A model generated the notes under the pieces. That model ran no database searches. It saw only the letters and a program-made list of their open reading frames with translations, and was not told the DNA's origin. Below, piece by piece: positions 27,304 through 35,066 of a DNA stretch of 64,000 nt; position 1 is the first letter of the stretch, and each line of letters begins with the position of its first letter. The translations under genes and the position numbers were made by a program. The stretch is taken from positions 338,189 through 402,188 of the forward strand of contig CALSLW010000002.1 in assembly GCA_943787295.1 (NCBI GenBank), in the 5' to 3' direction. This DNA comes from an uncultured Flavobacteriaceae bacterium (GTDB lineage: Bacteria > Bacteroidota > Bacteroidia > Flavobacteriales > Flavobacteriaceae).

Positions 27304-29046
27304 ATGAGTTTTAATAAATATCCGACCATAAAAATAAGTCCGGAGCAGGATAACTGCGTCCTAGGTTGGAAAGAAATAAATAATCAAATATCAACTTCTA
27401 TAAATGATATTGGTACTCAAAATAATCGCATCGTCATTGAATGCTATCAAGGATGTCATTTGTCAGAAATAAAACAAGAAATTGAATCTCGTTTTAATCA
27501 GGCAATTATAATTGACTCATCAGATTATATGAAATCTGAAGACGAAATTAGAAGAATGACCCAGTCAGATGTAACTGATGATCGCGTTTTTGGAATGATT
27601 ACAAAACTGCGAATGAATGATTTCTTTGTCAGTTCTAAAATTGAAAAAATTAAGAGAGCACCTTTATCTAATAAATTAACATTTTATATTGGAATCGGAG
27701 CTTCTTTATTAGTTGACAATCCAGATTTAATGATTTATGTTGATATGGCTCGTTGGGAAATCCAAAAGCGCATGCGTAAAAACCTCGTCGATAATATTGG
27801 ATTAAATGACAGGAATGAAACTATAGAAAAACAATACAAGAGAGCTTATTTTGTTGACTGGAGAGTATGTGATGAACTAAAAAAAGATCTTTTATCTAAG
27901 GTTAATTTTGTCCTTGATACTAACAATCCTTCGGAACCAAAATTAGCAACGGGAACTGCTATTAGAAGTGCATTAATAAAGGCAACCAATCAACCTTTTA
28001 GTGTTGTTCCTTATTTTGATGCAGGCCCTTGGGGCGGGCAATGGATGAAAGAAAAATTTGATTTAGATAAAAACTCTGACAACTTCGCTTGGAGTTTTAA
28101 TTGTGTACCAGAAGAAAACAGCTTACTTATAGAATTTTCAAATGCTAATTTTGAAATCCCTTCTATTAATGTTGTTTTTTACAAACCTGTTGAATTATTA
28201 GGACCTACTATTTATAATGAATTTGGAGCTGAGTTTCCAATTAGGTTCGACTTTTTAGATACAATTGGAGGTGGTAATTTAAGTTTACAAGTACATCCTT
28301 TAAAAGAGTATATCAAAGAACAATTTGGTATGACATATACCCAAGACGAAAGTTATTATATGCTAGATGCTGGCGATGATGCTTTTGTATATTTAGGAAC
28401 AAATGACAATATTGAACCTAAAGAAATGATTGATGAATTGAAACGTTCACAATCCAATGGTCATATTTTTGATGCTGAAAAATATTCTACTAAATGGGAA
28501 GCTAAAAAACACGATCACTTTCTAATTCCTGCCGGTACAGTTCACTGTTCTGGTAAAGATTGTATGATCTTAGAAATTAGTGCTACTCCTTACATTTTTA
28601 CATTTAAATTATGGGATTGGGGCAGACTTGGTATGGACGGAAGACCTAGACCAATTTCTATTGAACACGGACAAAAAGTAATTCAATGGGATAGAACACC
28701 AGAGTGGACTCAAAACAATCTAATCAATCAATTTGAAGAAATTGCTTCTGGTGATGGTTGGGTTGAAGAAAAAACCGGTTTACATGAATTAGAATTCATA
28801 GAAACTAGGCGACAATGGTTTAACTGTAAAGTATCACACAATACAGAAAACACACTAAACGTATTAATGATAATTGATGGTGAGCAAGCAGTTATCGAAA
28901 GCCCGACAATGGCATTCGAACCATTTATTGTAAATTATGCGGAGGCATTCATCGTACCTGCCCAATTAGGAGAATACACAGTTGCTCCAATTGGAAACAG
29001 TATTGGAAAAAAAATATTATTAATAAAAGCATTCGTTAAAAACTAA
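27304..29046 (+). CDS. Class I mannose-6-phosphate isomerase with extra N-terminal domain
   Basis: A 580-residue protein. The C-terminal 350 residues are a type I phosphomannose isomerase, interconverting mannose-6-P and fructose-6-P: it has the zinc-ligand segment GGGNLSLQVHP, FLIPAGTVHCSGKDCMILEIS and FKLWDWGRLG. Residues 1-220 are additional and contain RIVIECYQGCHLSEIKQEIES and IDSSDYMKS. This looks like the start of a P-loop kinase (GYxGxGKT followed by a short aspartate-bearing strand) in which the lysine/threonine of the Walker A motif is missing. It may be a degenerate kinase or regulatory domain. It leads a plus-strand cassette with an MFS transporter (6-base gap) and a ROK kinase. 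Confidence 0.8.
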   Translation: MSFNKYPTIKISPEQDNCVLGWKEINNQISTSINDIGTQNNRIVIECYQGCHLSEIKQEIESRFNQAIIIDSSDYMKSEDEIRRMTQSDVTDDRVFGMITKLRMNDFFVSSKIEKIKRAPLSNKLTFYIGIGASLLVDNPDLMIYVDMARWEIQKRMRKNLVDNIGLNDRNETIEKQYKRAYFVDWRVCDELKKDLLSKVNFVLDTNNPSEPKLATGTAIRSALIKATNQPFSVVPYFDAGPWGGQWMKEKFDLDKNSDNFAWSFNCVPEENSLLIEFSNANFEIPSINVVFYKPVELLGPTIYNEFGAEFPIRFDFLDTIGGGNLSLQVHPLKEYIKEQFGMTYTQDESYYMLDAGDDAFVYLGTNDNIEPKEMIDELKRSQSNGHIFDAEKYSTKWEAKKHDHFLIPAGTVHCSGKDCMILEISATPYIFTFKLWDWGRLGMDGRPRPISIEHGQKVIQWDRTPEWTQNNLINQFEEIASGDGWVEEKTGLHELEFIETRRQWFNCKVSHNTENTLNVLMIIDGEQAVIESPTMAFEPFIVNYAEAFIVPAQLGEYTVAPIGNSIGKKILLIKAFVKN

Positions 29047-29052
29047 AAAAAC

Positions 29053-30414
29053 ATGAGCAATAGCAAATCACATTCTCCAAAGAAATATGTAATAATGATC
29101 TCTGTAGTTGCGGCTATTGGCGGTTTGTTATTTGGTTATGATACGGCAGTAATTGCTGGCGCAATAGGGTCTATTCAAACAAAGTTCGACCTTACTCCTG
29201 CACTTACGGGATGGGCTGCATCGAGTGCTATTTGGGGCTGTATTGTTGGGGTAATTATTGCCGGTGTTTTAAGTGATCGATTCGGGCGAAAGAAAGTATT
29301 AATTCTTGCAGCAATTTTGTTTGCAATTTCGGCTGTTGGTTCATCAATCCCTAATAACTTAACTCAATTTGTTTTAGCTAGGCTAGTTGGTGGTGTTGGT
29401 GTAGGAATCGCTTCTATGTTATCGCCGATGTATATATCCGAAATAGCGCCTGCAAAAATAAGAGGAACTCTAGTAACATTATACCAATTAGCAATTGTAT
29501 TAGGGATCAATCTTATTTATTTTATAAATTTAAAAATTGCAGCCAATGGAGATGCGCAATGGAATTTAGAAACTGGATGGCGCATAATGCTAGGATCAGA
29601 AGTTATACCTGCCGTTCTCTTTTTTATTTTGCTACTGTTTATTCCTGAGAGCCCACGTTGGTTGGCTAGTAAAGGTAAAATTAAAGAAGCAACAATCATT
29701 TTAGAACGATTAAATGGACAAGAAAAAGCAGCAACCCTATTAAAAGAAATACAAAATTCTTTTAATGAAGGAAAAGGAACAATTAAAGAATTATTTGCCC
29801 CTGGATTAAAAACGGCAATGATTGTAGGAATGTTTTTAGCTCTCTTTTCTCAGATAACAGGAATCAACGCTATTATTTATTATGCCCCTGAAATTTTTAA
29901 AAGTGTAGGGTTCGGTACTGACTCAGCAATGTTTCAAACAGTAATTATAGGAATTGTAAATACTATTTTCACCTTTGTTGCGATTGCCTATATTGATAAA
30001 TATGGAAGACGTAAATTATTACTTTGGGGAATCACAGGTATGATAATTTGCTTAGGAGGGATCGGTTTAATGTTTCACTTTGAATTGAGTTCAGGTCCAT
30101 GGTTATTACTATTTATACTTGGGTTTATTGCTTCGTTTGCAATGTCATTAGGGCCAATTCCATGGGTGCTGATTTCAGAAATATTTCCAACAAGAATTAG
30201 AGGAATTGCTATGTCAATTTCTATTTTAATGGTTTGGATTGGAGTTGTACTCATAACACAGCTTACCCCAATGTTATTAGACAGTGTTGGTGGTGCATTT
30301 ACTTTTTGGATATTCATGTTCAACGCTATCGTACTTATTATATTTACTTATAAAATGATTCCTGAAACGAAAGGAAAGACTTTAGAAGAAATTGGTAAAA
30401 TGTGGAAAAATTAA
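29053..30414 (+). CDS. Sugar porter family MFS transporter
   Basis: A 453-residue, 12-helix permease of the sugar-porter MFS family (XylE/GalP type), which imports monosaccharides by proton or sodium symport. Signatures are GGLLFGYDTAVIAG in TM1, DRFGRKK between TM2 and TM3, PESPRWLASKGK after TM6, DKYGRRKLL in the repeat loop and PETKGKTLEEIG after TM12. It lies between the isomerase and ROK kinase genes with gaps of 6 and 13 bases, so uptake, phosphorylation and isomerisation of a hexose such as mannose or fructose is a natural reading. Confidence 0.92.
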   Translation: MSNSKSHSPKKYVIMISVVAAIGGLLFGYDTAVIAGAIGSIQTKFDLTPALTGWAASSAIWGCIVGVIIAGVLSDRFGRKKVLILAAILFAISAVGSSIPNNLTQFVLARLVGGVGVGIASMLSPMYISEIAPAKIRGTLVTLYQLAIVLGINLIYFINLKIAANGDAQWNLETGWRIMLGSEVIPAVLFFILLLFIPESPRWLASKGKIKEATIILERLNGQEKAATLLKEIQNSFNEGKGTIKELFAPGLKTAMIVGMFLALFSQITGINAIIYYAPEIFKSVGFGTDSAMFQTVIIGIVNTIFTFVAIAYIDKYGRRKLLLWGITGMIICLGGIGLMFHFELSSGPWLLLFILGFIASFAMSLGPIPWVLISEIFPTRIRGIAMSISILMVWIGVVLITQLTPMLLDSVGGAFTFWIFMFNAIVLIIFTYKMIPETKGKTLEEIGKMWKN

Positions 30415-30427
30415 TCACAATATTATT

Positions 30428-31522
30428 ATGATTAAAAATAATTCTATAATTCTTACACTCGATGCAGGTGGTACAAACTTTGTGTTTTCCGCATTGCAAC
30501 ACGGAAAAATTATTTCGGATACAGTGCAATTACCTGCTTCAACTAAAACAGAAGTATCTTGTACAGAAACAATTATTAAAGGGTTTGAACTATTAAAAAA
30601 TAATTTGCATTCTCCAATTTCAGCAATCAGTTTTGCATTTCCTGGTCCTGCAGATTATAGTAACGGAATCATTGGTGATTTACCCAACTTTCCTGGAATT
30701 AATGGTGACTATCCTTTAAAATTACTATTAAAAAAACATTTTAATTGCCCAGTTTTTATTAATAACGATGGAAACCTTTTTGCTTATGGTGAAGCTTTAA
30801 GTGGTGCACTACTAGAAATTAATGAAACCTTAAATAATAATGGGAACCCAAAAAGATTCTCAAATATTATAGGAATTACTTTAGGAACTGGAATTGGTAG
30901 CGGTATTGTAATTAATGGAACTCTTTTAAAAGGTGATAATTCTTCTGAAGCTGAAATTCACAACATGTCTAATCTCAATAACCCAAATTGGAATATTGAA
31001 GAAAGTGTAAGTACTAGAGCAATTCAACGTGTTTATTCTGAGGTTGCAAAAATTGAACTTGACTCCATTTTAATGCCTAAAGATATCTTTGAAATTGCAC
31101 AAGGAAACACTGAAGGAAACCAAGAAGCTGCTATCTCTTCTTTTAATGAATATGGTAAAGCTCTAGGATATGTAATTTCAGACATCATAACTTTAATAGA
31201 TGGTTTGGTTGTAATTGGTGGTGGTATTACAGCAGCATGGAAATTCTTTGCTCCTGCCCTTTTCGAAGCTATGCAATCGCAACACCAAAATTCAACTGGT
31301 AAGTTTTCTAAAAGAACAACTATAAAAGTATTTAACTTAGAAAGTGACACCGACAGACAAACCTTTTTAAAAGGCAATGTAAAAAATATTCAAATTTCAC
31401 GAAACAGTTCTGTGATTTACGACACAATGTCAAGAACCGCAATAATGCGCTCTAAAAATGGAGCCAGTGTTTCCACTTCGTTAGGTGCTTACTATTATGC
31501 TCTTTCACAACTTAACAGCTAA
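30428..31522 (+). CDS. ROK family sugar kinase
   Basis: A 364-residue ROK protein from the ATG at 30428 (the frame opening at 30392 overlaps the transporter). The phosphate-binding loop is LTLDAGGTNFVFSAL, followed by ISFAFPGPADY, VFINNDGNLFAYGEA, GITLGTGIGSGIVINGTL and VVIGGGITAAW. The zinc-binding CxCGxxGCxE motif of many ROK kinases is absent; the corresponding region reads EAEIHNMSNLNNPNWNIEES. It probably phosphorylates the hexose brought in by the adjacent transporter (fructo-, manno- or glucokinase); specificity cannot be set from sequence. Confidence 0.87.
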   Translation: MIKNNSIILTLDAGGTNFVFSALQHGKIISDTVQLPASTKTEVSCTETIIKGFELLKNNLHSPISAISFAFPGPADYSNGIIGDLPNFPGINGDYPLKLLLKKHFNCPVFINNDGNLFAYGEALSGALLEINETLNNNGNPKRFSNIIGITLGTGIGSGIVINGTLLKGDNSSEAEIHNMSNLNNPNWNIEESVSTRAIQRVYSEVAKIELDSILMPKDIFEIAQGNTEGNQEAAISSFNEYGKALGYVISDIITLIDGLVVIGGGITAAWKFFAPALFEAMQSQHQNSTGKFSKRTTIKVFNLESDTDRQTFLKGNVKNIQISRNSSVIYDTMSRTAIMRSKNGASVSTSLGAYYYALSQLNS

Positions 31523-31526
31523 ATAA

Positions 31527-31612
31527 ATGATAAAACAAGGATTTCTAGCAATTAGCTTATGCATATTATTGACCGCTTGTGCCATTGATAAAACTGCAAA
31601 ACCGATTTCCCA
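31527..31612 (+). pseudogene. Truncated lipoprotein gene, fourth member of the sugar cassette
   Basis: Four bases after the ROK stop, an ATG opens MIKQGFLAISLCILLTACAI, a textbook lipoprotein signal with lipobox LTAC, followed by DKTAKPIS. From about 31612 the sequence instead belongs, on the other strand, to a phage-type gene, so only some 28 codons of the lipoprotein remain. The continuing plus-strand frame (to 31802) is antisense of that phage gene. A periplasmic glycosidase such as a trehalase would fit the context, but that is speculation. Confidence 0.5.
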
Positions 31613-31786
31613 ACTCGTACCAACTTTAAATGAATTATCTGGCAAATGGGTTTCTACAGTTTTAACCTCAGTTCCGTTGCTTAGTTTTTCAACAGCAAAA
31701 TCAACAGAAACGTCATTTTTGGTTTCCTCGCTGAGTTCAATTCCAAGAGCTGTTTTAATCTCGGAAAGTATTTCGGTTGCTTTCAT
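31612..31786 (-). pseudogene. 5' fragment of a phage-type structural gene
   Basis: The minus-strand ATG at 31786 starts MKATEILSEIKTALGIELSE and continues to VEKLSNGTEVKTVE and NSFKVG. This start resembles small prohead/scaffold-region proteins that I associate with flavobacterial prophages and gene-transfer-like elements (MKATEIL-x-xIK-x-xLG-like). The homology stops near 31612, where the lipoprotein fragment begins, so the 3' part is deleted. Family assignment is tentative. Confidence 0.4.
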
Positions 31787-31789
31787 ATA

Positions 31790-32335
31790 TTGGTGTTTAT
31801 AGCTAAACGACAAAAATCCAAAGTGTTATTTTTCAGGCTTCTAACAGCAAAGGATGTGATTGTTGAGGTTTTGGAGAAACTGATCACAGTTGCTGATGTG
31901 CATTATATCCATTGCCCATCAAATCATGACTATGTCTCAGGATTCTTTTTGTCGGATGTGATCAAAACCTGGTTTCATAAGAATGAGAACATCACCTTTG
32001 ATTGTTCCATTGCACATCGAAAATATTTCCGTTATGGGACAAACCTCATAGGGGCCACACATGGGGACGGGGCAAAGCAAAATGACCTTCCATTGCTAAT
32101 GGCCGAGGAATCACCAGAAGATTGGGCCAAAACAAAGCATCGACACATATACACTCACCACGTACACCATAAGACATCCAAAGACATTGGAAAGGTGAAC
32201 ATTGAATCGCTGAGGTCTCCATCTGGGACAGATTCCTGGCATGATCGAAATGGCTATCGATCGATAAAAGCAATCGAGGGATTTTTGCATCATCCAGAGC
32301 ATGGTCAAATCGCTCGGATCAGTCACATCTTTTAA
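31790..32335 (+). pseudogene. Phage-type calcineurin-like phosphoesterase, N-terminus missing
   Basis: An open frame ending at 32335 with LLTAKDVIVEVLEKL, then VHYIHCPSNHDYVSGFFL, LIGATHGDGAKQNDLPLLMA, HRHIYTHHVHHKT and SPSGTDSWHDRNGY. The (G/S)NHD, THGD and TxHxHH motifs are metal-binding elements of metallophosphoesterases like those in phages. The usual N-terminal GDxH block with the first metal ligands is absent and the frame begins abruptly near 31823, so it is judged a 5'-truncated relic. It abuts the right-hand 23-bp repeat. Confidence 0.5.
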
Positions 32336-32350
32336 GGCTAAAAAGGACCG

Positions 32351-32373
32351 AACCACCCACCTGGCCACCCACC
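32351..32373 (+). repeat. Internal 23-bp repeat near right end of the element
   Basis: Partner of 27096-27118 in the same orientation; differs only by G for A at its fourteenth base (32364). Confidence 0.6.
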
Positions 32374-32382
32374 AAAAAAACA

Positions 32383-32412
32383 AAACCCCGAAAACATTGA
32401 GCTTTCGGGGTG
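32383..32412 (-). terminator. Terminator of tRNA-Ser
   Basis: Stem CCCCGAAA/TTTCGGGG (32386-32393 with 32403-32410) around a 9-base loop. On the minus strand it is followed by a T-rich tract, just downstream of the tRNA 3' end. Confidence 0.7.
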
Positions 32413-32417
32413 TATAT

Positions 32418-32439
32418 GCAGAGAGGAAGGGATTCGAAC
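32418..32439 (+). repeat. Right attachment-site-like repeat (tRNA-Ser 3' end)
   Basis: The tRNA-proximal copy of the 22-bp direct repeat; identical to 26989-27010. Confidence 0.8.
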
Positions 32440-32506
32440 CCTCGATACGCTTTTGGCGTATACACACTTTCCAGGCGTGCGCCTTCGACCACTCGGCCAC
32501 CTCTCT
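32419..32506 (-). tRNA. tRNA-Ser (anticodon GGA)
   Basis: An 88-base class II tRNA on the minus strand. The acceptor AGAGAGG pairs with CCTCTCT, followed by discriminator G. The D-arm begins GGCCGAGTGGTC, the anticodon loop is CTGGAAA (GGA, serine UCC/UCU), there is a long variable arm (ATACGC/GCGTAT-type stem) and the T-loop is TTCGAAT. CCA is not encoded. The 3' 20 or so bases are shared with the attachment-like repeat. Confidence 0.95.
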
Positions 32507-32568
32507 AATTTGCTTCGAAATAACGAAAAAAATAGGTCTCTTTGAAATAATTCAAGAGAAAAAAAGAT

Positions 32569-33342
32569 TTAAGTCTTTAGCCTAAACACTTCTTTTGCTG
32601 CTTTTGTGGTTGCCGCTATAATCCGCTCTTCTGGCAATGTATAAATATTACTTAATCGACTTACCACCAAAGACAAATAAGCGCTTTCATTTCTTTTACC
32701 TCTAAAAGGAACTGGAGCTAAATAGGGCGCATCTGTCTCCACAACTAAAGAAGTAAGTGGCAACTGCGCTAAAAACTGATCTATTTTCCCGTTTTTAAAA
32801 GTAGCCACACCGCCTATTCCTAACTTTAAATTATAAGAAATGGCGCGTTGAGCATCCTTTATGGTTCCTGTAAAACAGTGAAAAATCCCAAAAAGATCGT
32901 CCCCTTTATTGTCCTCTAACACCTCAAAAACTTCTTCAAATGCATCGCGACAATGAATGACTATGGGGAGCTTTCTTTCTTTGGCCCATTTAATTTGTTG
33001 ATCAAATGCCTTTTGCTGGGCAGCTAAAGTGCTTTTATCCCAGTAGAGATCAATCCCAATTTCGCCCACAGCGACATAAGCGTGCTGATCAAGCATTTCA
33101 TTTACATGCTGAAGTTCTTCGGTTACATTTTCTTTTACATGGGTAGGATGCAAGCCCATCATCAAACGAATATGATCTGGATAAGCCTTCTCAAGATCCA
33201 GCATGCGCTGAGTGTAAGTGCTGTCTATTGCCGGTAAGTAAAATTCACCAACGCCTTCTGCAATAGCGCGTTGAATTACTTCATCGCGATCCTCGTCAAA
33301 AGCTTCAACATATAAATGGGTATGGGTATCAATCATTTTCAT
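32569..33342 (-). CDS. tatD: TatD family metal-dependent hydrolase
   Basis: TatD proteins are TIM-barrel metal-dependent DNases/hydrolases. The ATG at 33342 gives 257 residues starting MKMIDTHTHLY, where HxH binds metal; the longer frame to 33414 overlaps the divergent aspartic-protease gene. Other motifs are VAVGEIGIDLYWDKS, PIVIHCRDAFEE, GIFHCFTGT and VVETDAPYLAPVPFRGKRNE, all in TatD order. Downstream on the same strand lies tRNA-Ser. Confidence 0.93.
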   Translation of the reverse strand: MKMIDTHTHLYVEAFDEDRDEVIQRAIAEGVGEFYLPAIDSTYTQRMLDLEKAYPDHIRLMMGLHPTHVKENVTEELQHVNEMLDQHAYVAVGEIGIDLYWDKSTLAAQQKAFDQQIKWAKERKLPIVIHCRDAFEEVFEVLEDNKGDDLFGIFHCFTGTIKDAQRAISYNLKLGIGGVATFKNGKIDQFLAQLPLTSLVVETDAPYLAPVPFRGKRNESAYLSLVVSRLSNIYTLPEERIIAATTKAAKEVFRLKT

Positions 33343-33397
33343 GGGGCAAAAATACAGCTTTCGTTTTTTCCTTCTCAAATAAGTATCTTTATTTCCC

Positions 33398-33844
33398 ATG
33401 AAAAATCCTTTCAATACTTCTACTGCTCAAATAAAAATTCCTTTAAGATTTTCTAAAAGTCAACACTTAATCGGAGAATTTACACTAAATGGAAAAACAG
33501 CTGTATTTTTAATTGACACTGGAGCGTCGAATAGCTGTGTAGACAAAACACGTGCAGATTATTTTAATTTGGAAGCAGAAGGCGACAACCTACCCCTACA
33601 AGGTGCAGGTCAAGAAAAACTATTTGCCCAATCAAGTCATAAAAGTAGTTTGTACTATTTAGACAAAGAGGTTCATCACCTCAGCTTTATGCTAATTGAC
33701 ATGGACACTATAAATGCTGCCCTAGCAAAACAAGAAGAAGAGAAAATCGACGGGATTATAGGAGCAGATATTTTACACAAAAAAAAGGCAATCATCGATT
33801 ATCATCAATGTTGCCTTTATTTGAATGAGAGCAGTTGGTTTTAA
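33398..33844 (+). CDS. Retropepsin-like aspartic protease
   Basis: A 148-residue protein with the single-domain aspartic-protease pattern: hydrophobic strand then [13 protein letters not shown] (catalytic Asp40) and, near the C-terminus, [19 protein letters not shown], the matching hydrophobic-hydrophobic-G motif. Such proteins act as homodimers. No signal peptide is visible, so it may be cytoplasmic. It is divergent from tatD and convergent with odhB, sharing TTAA (33841-33844) so that the stop codons overlap. Substrate unknown. Confidence 0.8.
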   Translation: MKNPFNTSTAQIKIPLRFSKSQHLIGEFTLNGKTAVFLIDTGASNSCVDKTRADYFNLEAEGDNLPLQGAGQEKLFAQSSHKSSLYYLDKEVHHLSFMLIDMDTINAALAKQEEEKIDGIIGADILHKKKAIIDYHQCCLYLNESSWF

Positions 33845-35046
33845 AGCTCTAAAGCTTTTTTGAGATCATTGTCCATTAATAACTCAACTGGATTTTCTAA
33901 CGCTTCTTTTACTGCGACTAAGAAACCTACCGACTCACGACCATCGACAATTCTGTGATCATAAGAAAGAGCGAGGTACATCATAGGGTGAATCTCTACT
34001 TTCCCTTCAACAGCAATTGGACGCTCAATAATATTGTGCATTCCTAGAATTCCTGATTGTGGAGGATTGATAATAGGGGTAGATAACATGGAACCAAATA
34101 CGCCACCGTTTGAAATGGTAAAGGTTCCGCCAGTCATTTCGTCAACAGTAATTTCTCCATCACGAGCACGAATGGCTAAACGCTTAATCTCTGCTTCTAC
34201 TCCTCTAAAAGAAAGTCCTTCTGCATTTCTTACTACTGGTACCATAAGGCCTTTTGGTCCAGATACTGCAACACTTATATCACAGTAATCAAACTTGATT
34301 TGATGATCTCCATCAATCATAGAGTTAACATCTGGGAATTCTTGTAAGGCGCGAACAACTGCTTTTGTAAAGAAGCTCATAAAGCCAAGGCCTACACCGT
34401 GTTTCTCTTTGAACTCTTCTTTGTATTGATTGCGCAAGTTGAAAATAGGGGTCATGTTCGCCTCGTTAAAGGTCGTTAACATGGCTGTTTCGTTTTTAGC
34501 GTTTACTAAACGTTCTGCCACCTTGCGACGCAATAAAGACATTTTCTTTGTTCCGGTTTCTCTTGAACCGTGAGCAGGAGGTGTTCCCATAGATGGAACT
34601 GCATCAATTGCATCTTGTTTTGTTACACGGCCATCTCTTCCTGTGCCTTTTACGGCAGCAGCTTCGATTCCTTTTTCATTGAGGATCTTTTTAGCAGCGG
34701 GTGAGGCTGTTCCAGAAGCATAAGTTGGTGCCGGTGCTGGTTCTGCCTTTGGCGCTTCTTCAACAGGCGCTGCTTCATCAGCGGGAGCAGTTGCGCCTTC
34801 GGCGGGTTGTCCTTCTGTATCAATTAAACACACCACTTGGCCTACTTCGACAGCGTCTCCTTCTTCTGCTTTAAGGGTAATGGTTCCGCTAACTTCTGCA
34901 GGGAGTTCAAGGGTTGCTTTGTCAGAATCGACCTCTGCAATTGCTTGATCTTTTTCGACATAATCCCCGTCGGCAACAAGCCATTGTGCAATTTCTACTT
35001 CAGTAATTGATTCTCCTGGAGATGGGACTTTCATTTCTAAAATCAT
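33841..35046 (-). CDS. odhB: 2-oxoglutarate dehydrogenase E2 (dihydrolipoamide succinyltransferase)
   Basis: E2 of the 2-oxoglutarate dehydrogenase complex in the TCA cycle. The 401-residue protein has one lipoyl domain with the modified lysine at residue 43 ([11 protein letters not shown]), an Ala/Pro/Glu-rich linker, the E1/E3-binding domain (about residues 110-147, [14 protein letters not shown] then [12 protein letters not shown]) and the acyltransferase domain with active-site His364 and Asp368 in [12 protein letters not shown]. It follows sucA on the minus strand after 20 bases. Confidence 0.96.
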   Translation of the reverse strand: MILEMKVPSPGESITEVEIAQWLVADGDYVEKDQAIAEVDSDKATLELPAEVSGTITLKAEEGDAVEVGQVVCLIDTEGQPAEGATAPADEAAPVEEAPKAEPAPAPTYASGTASPAAKKILNEKGIEAAAVKGTGRDGRVTKQDAIDAVPSMGTPPAHGSRETGTKKMSLLRRKVAERLVNAKNETAMLTTFNEANMTPIFNLRNQYKEEFKEKHGVGLGFMSFFTKAVVRALQEFPDVNSMIDGDHQIKFDYCDISVAVSGPKGLMVPVVRNAEGLSFRGVEAEIKRLAIRARDGEITVDEMTGGTFTISNGGVFGSMLSTPIINPPQSGILGMHNIIERPIAVEGKVEIHPMMYLALSYDHRIVDGRESVGFLVAVKEALENPVELLMDNDLKKALEL

Positions 35047-35066
35047 CGGGAGTGTGTTTAAGTGAA

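Larger units (their letters stand above)
26989..32439. mobile_element. tRNA-Ser-bounded integrated element, integrase lost
   Basis: A perfect 22-bp direct repeat marks both ends: the right copy (32418-32439) is the 3' end of the tRNA-Ser(GGA) gene and the left copy (26989-27010) stands alone. A second direct repeat, 23 bp with one mismatch, lies inside each end (27096-27118 and 32351-32373), as expected for integrase arm sites. Contents are a sugar-phosphate cassette, phage-type gene fragments and a truncated lipoprotein gene. No complete integrase is present. The inner genes look more AT-rich than their surroundings by eye. Integration via a tyrosine integrase is inference from this structure. 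Confidence 0.7.

Noticed and set aside
31527-31802. Complete 91-aa plus-strand lipoprotein ORF
   Set aside because: Only the first 28 codons look real; beyond about 31612 the frame is antisense to a phage-like coding sequence, so it was listed as a truncated gene.
32111-32500. Minus-strand ORF running through tRNA-Ser and the attachment-like repeat
   Set aside because: It begins inside the tRNA gene and crosses a terminator; not credible as a protein gene.
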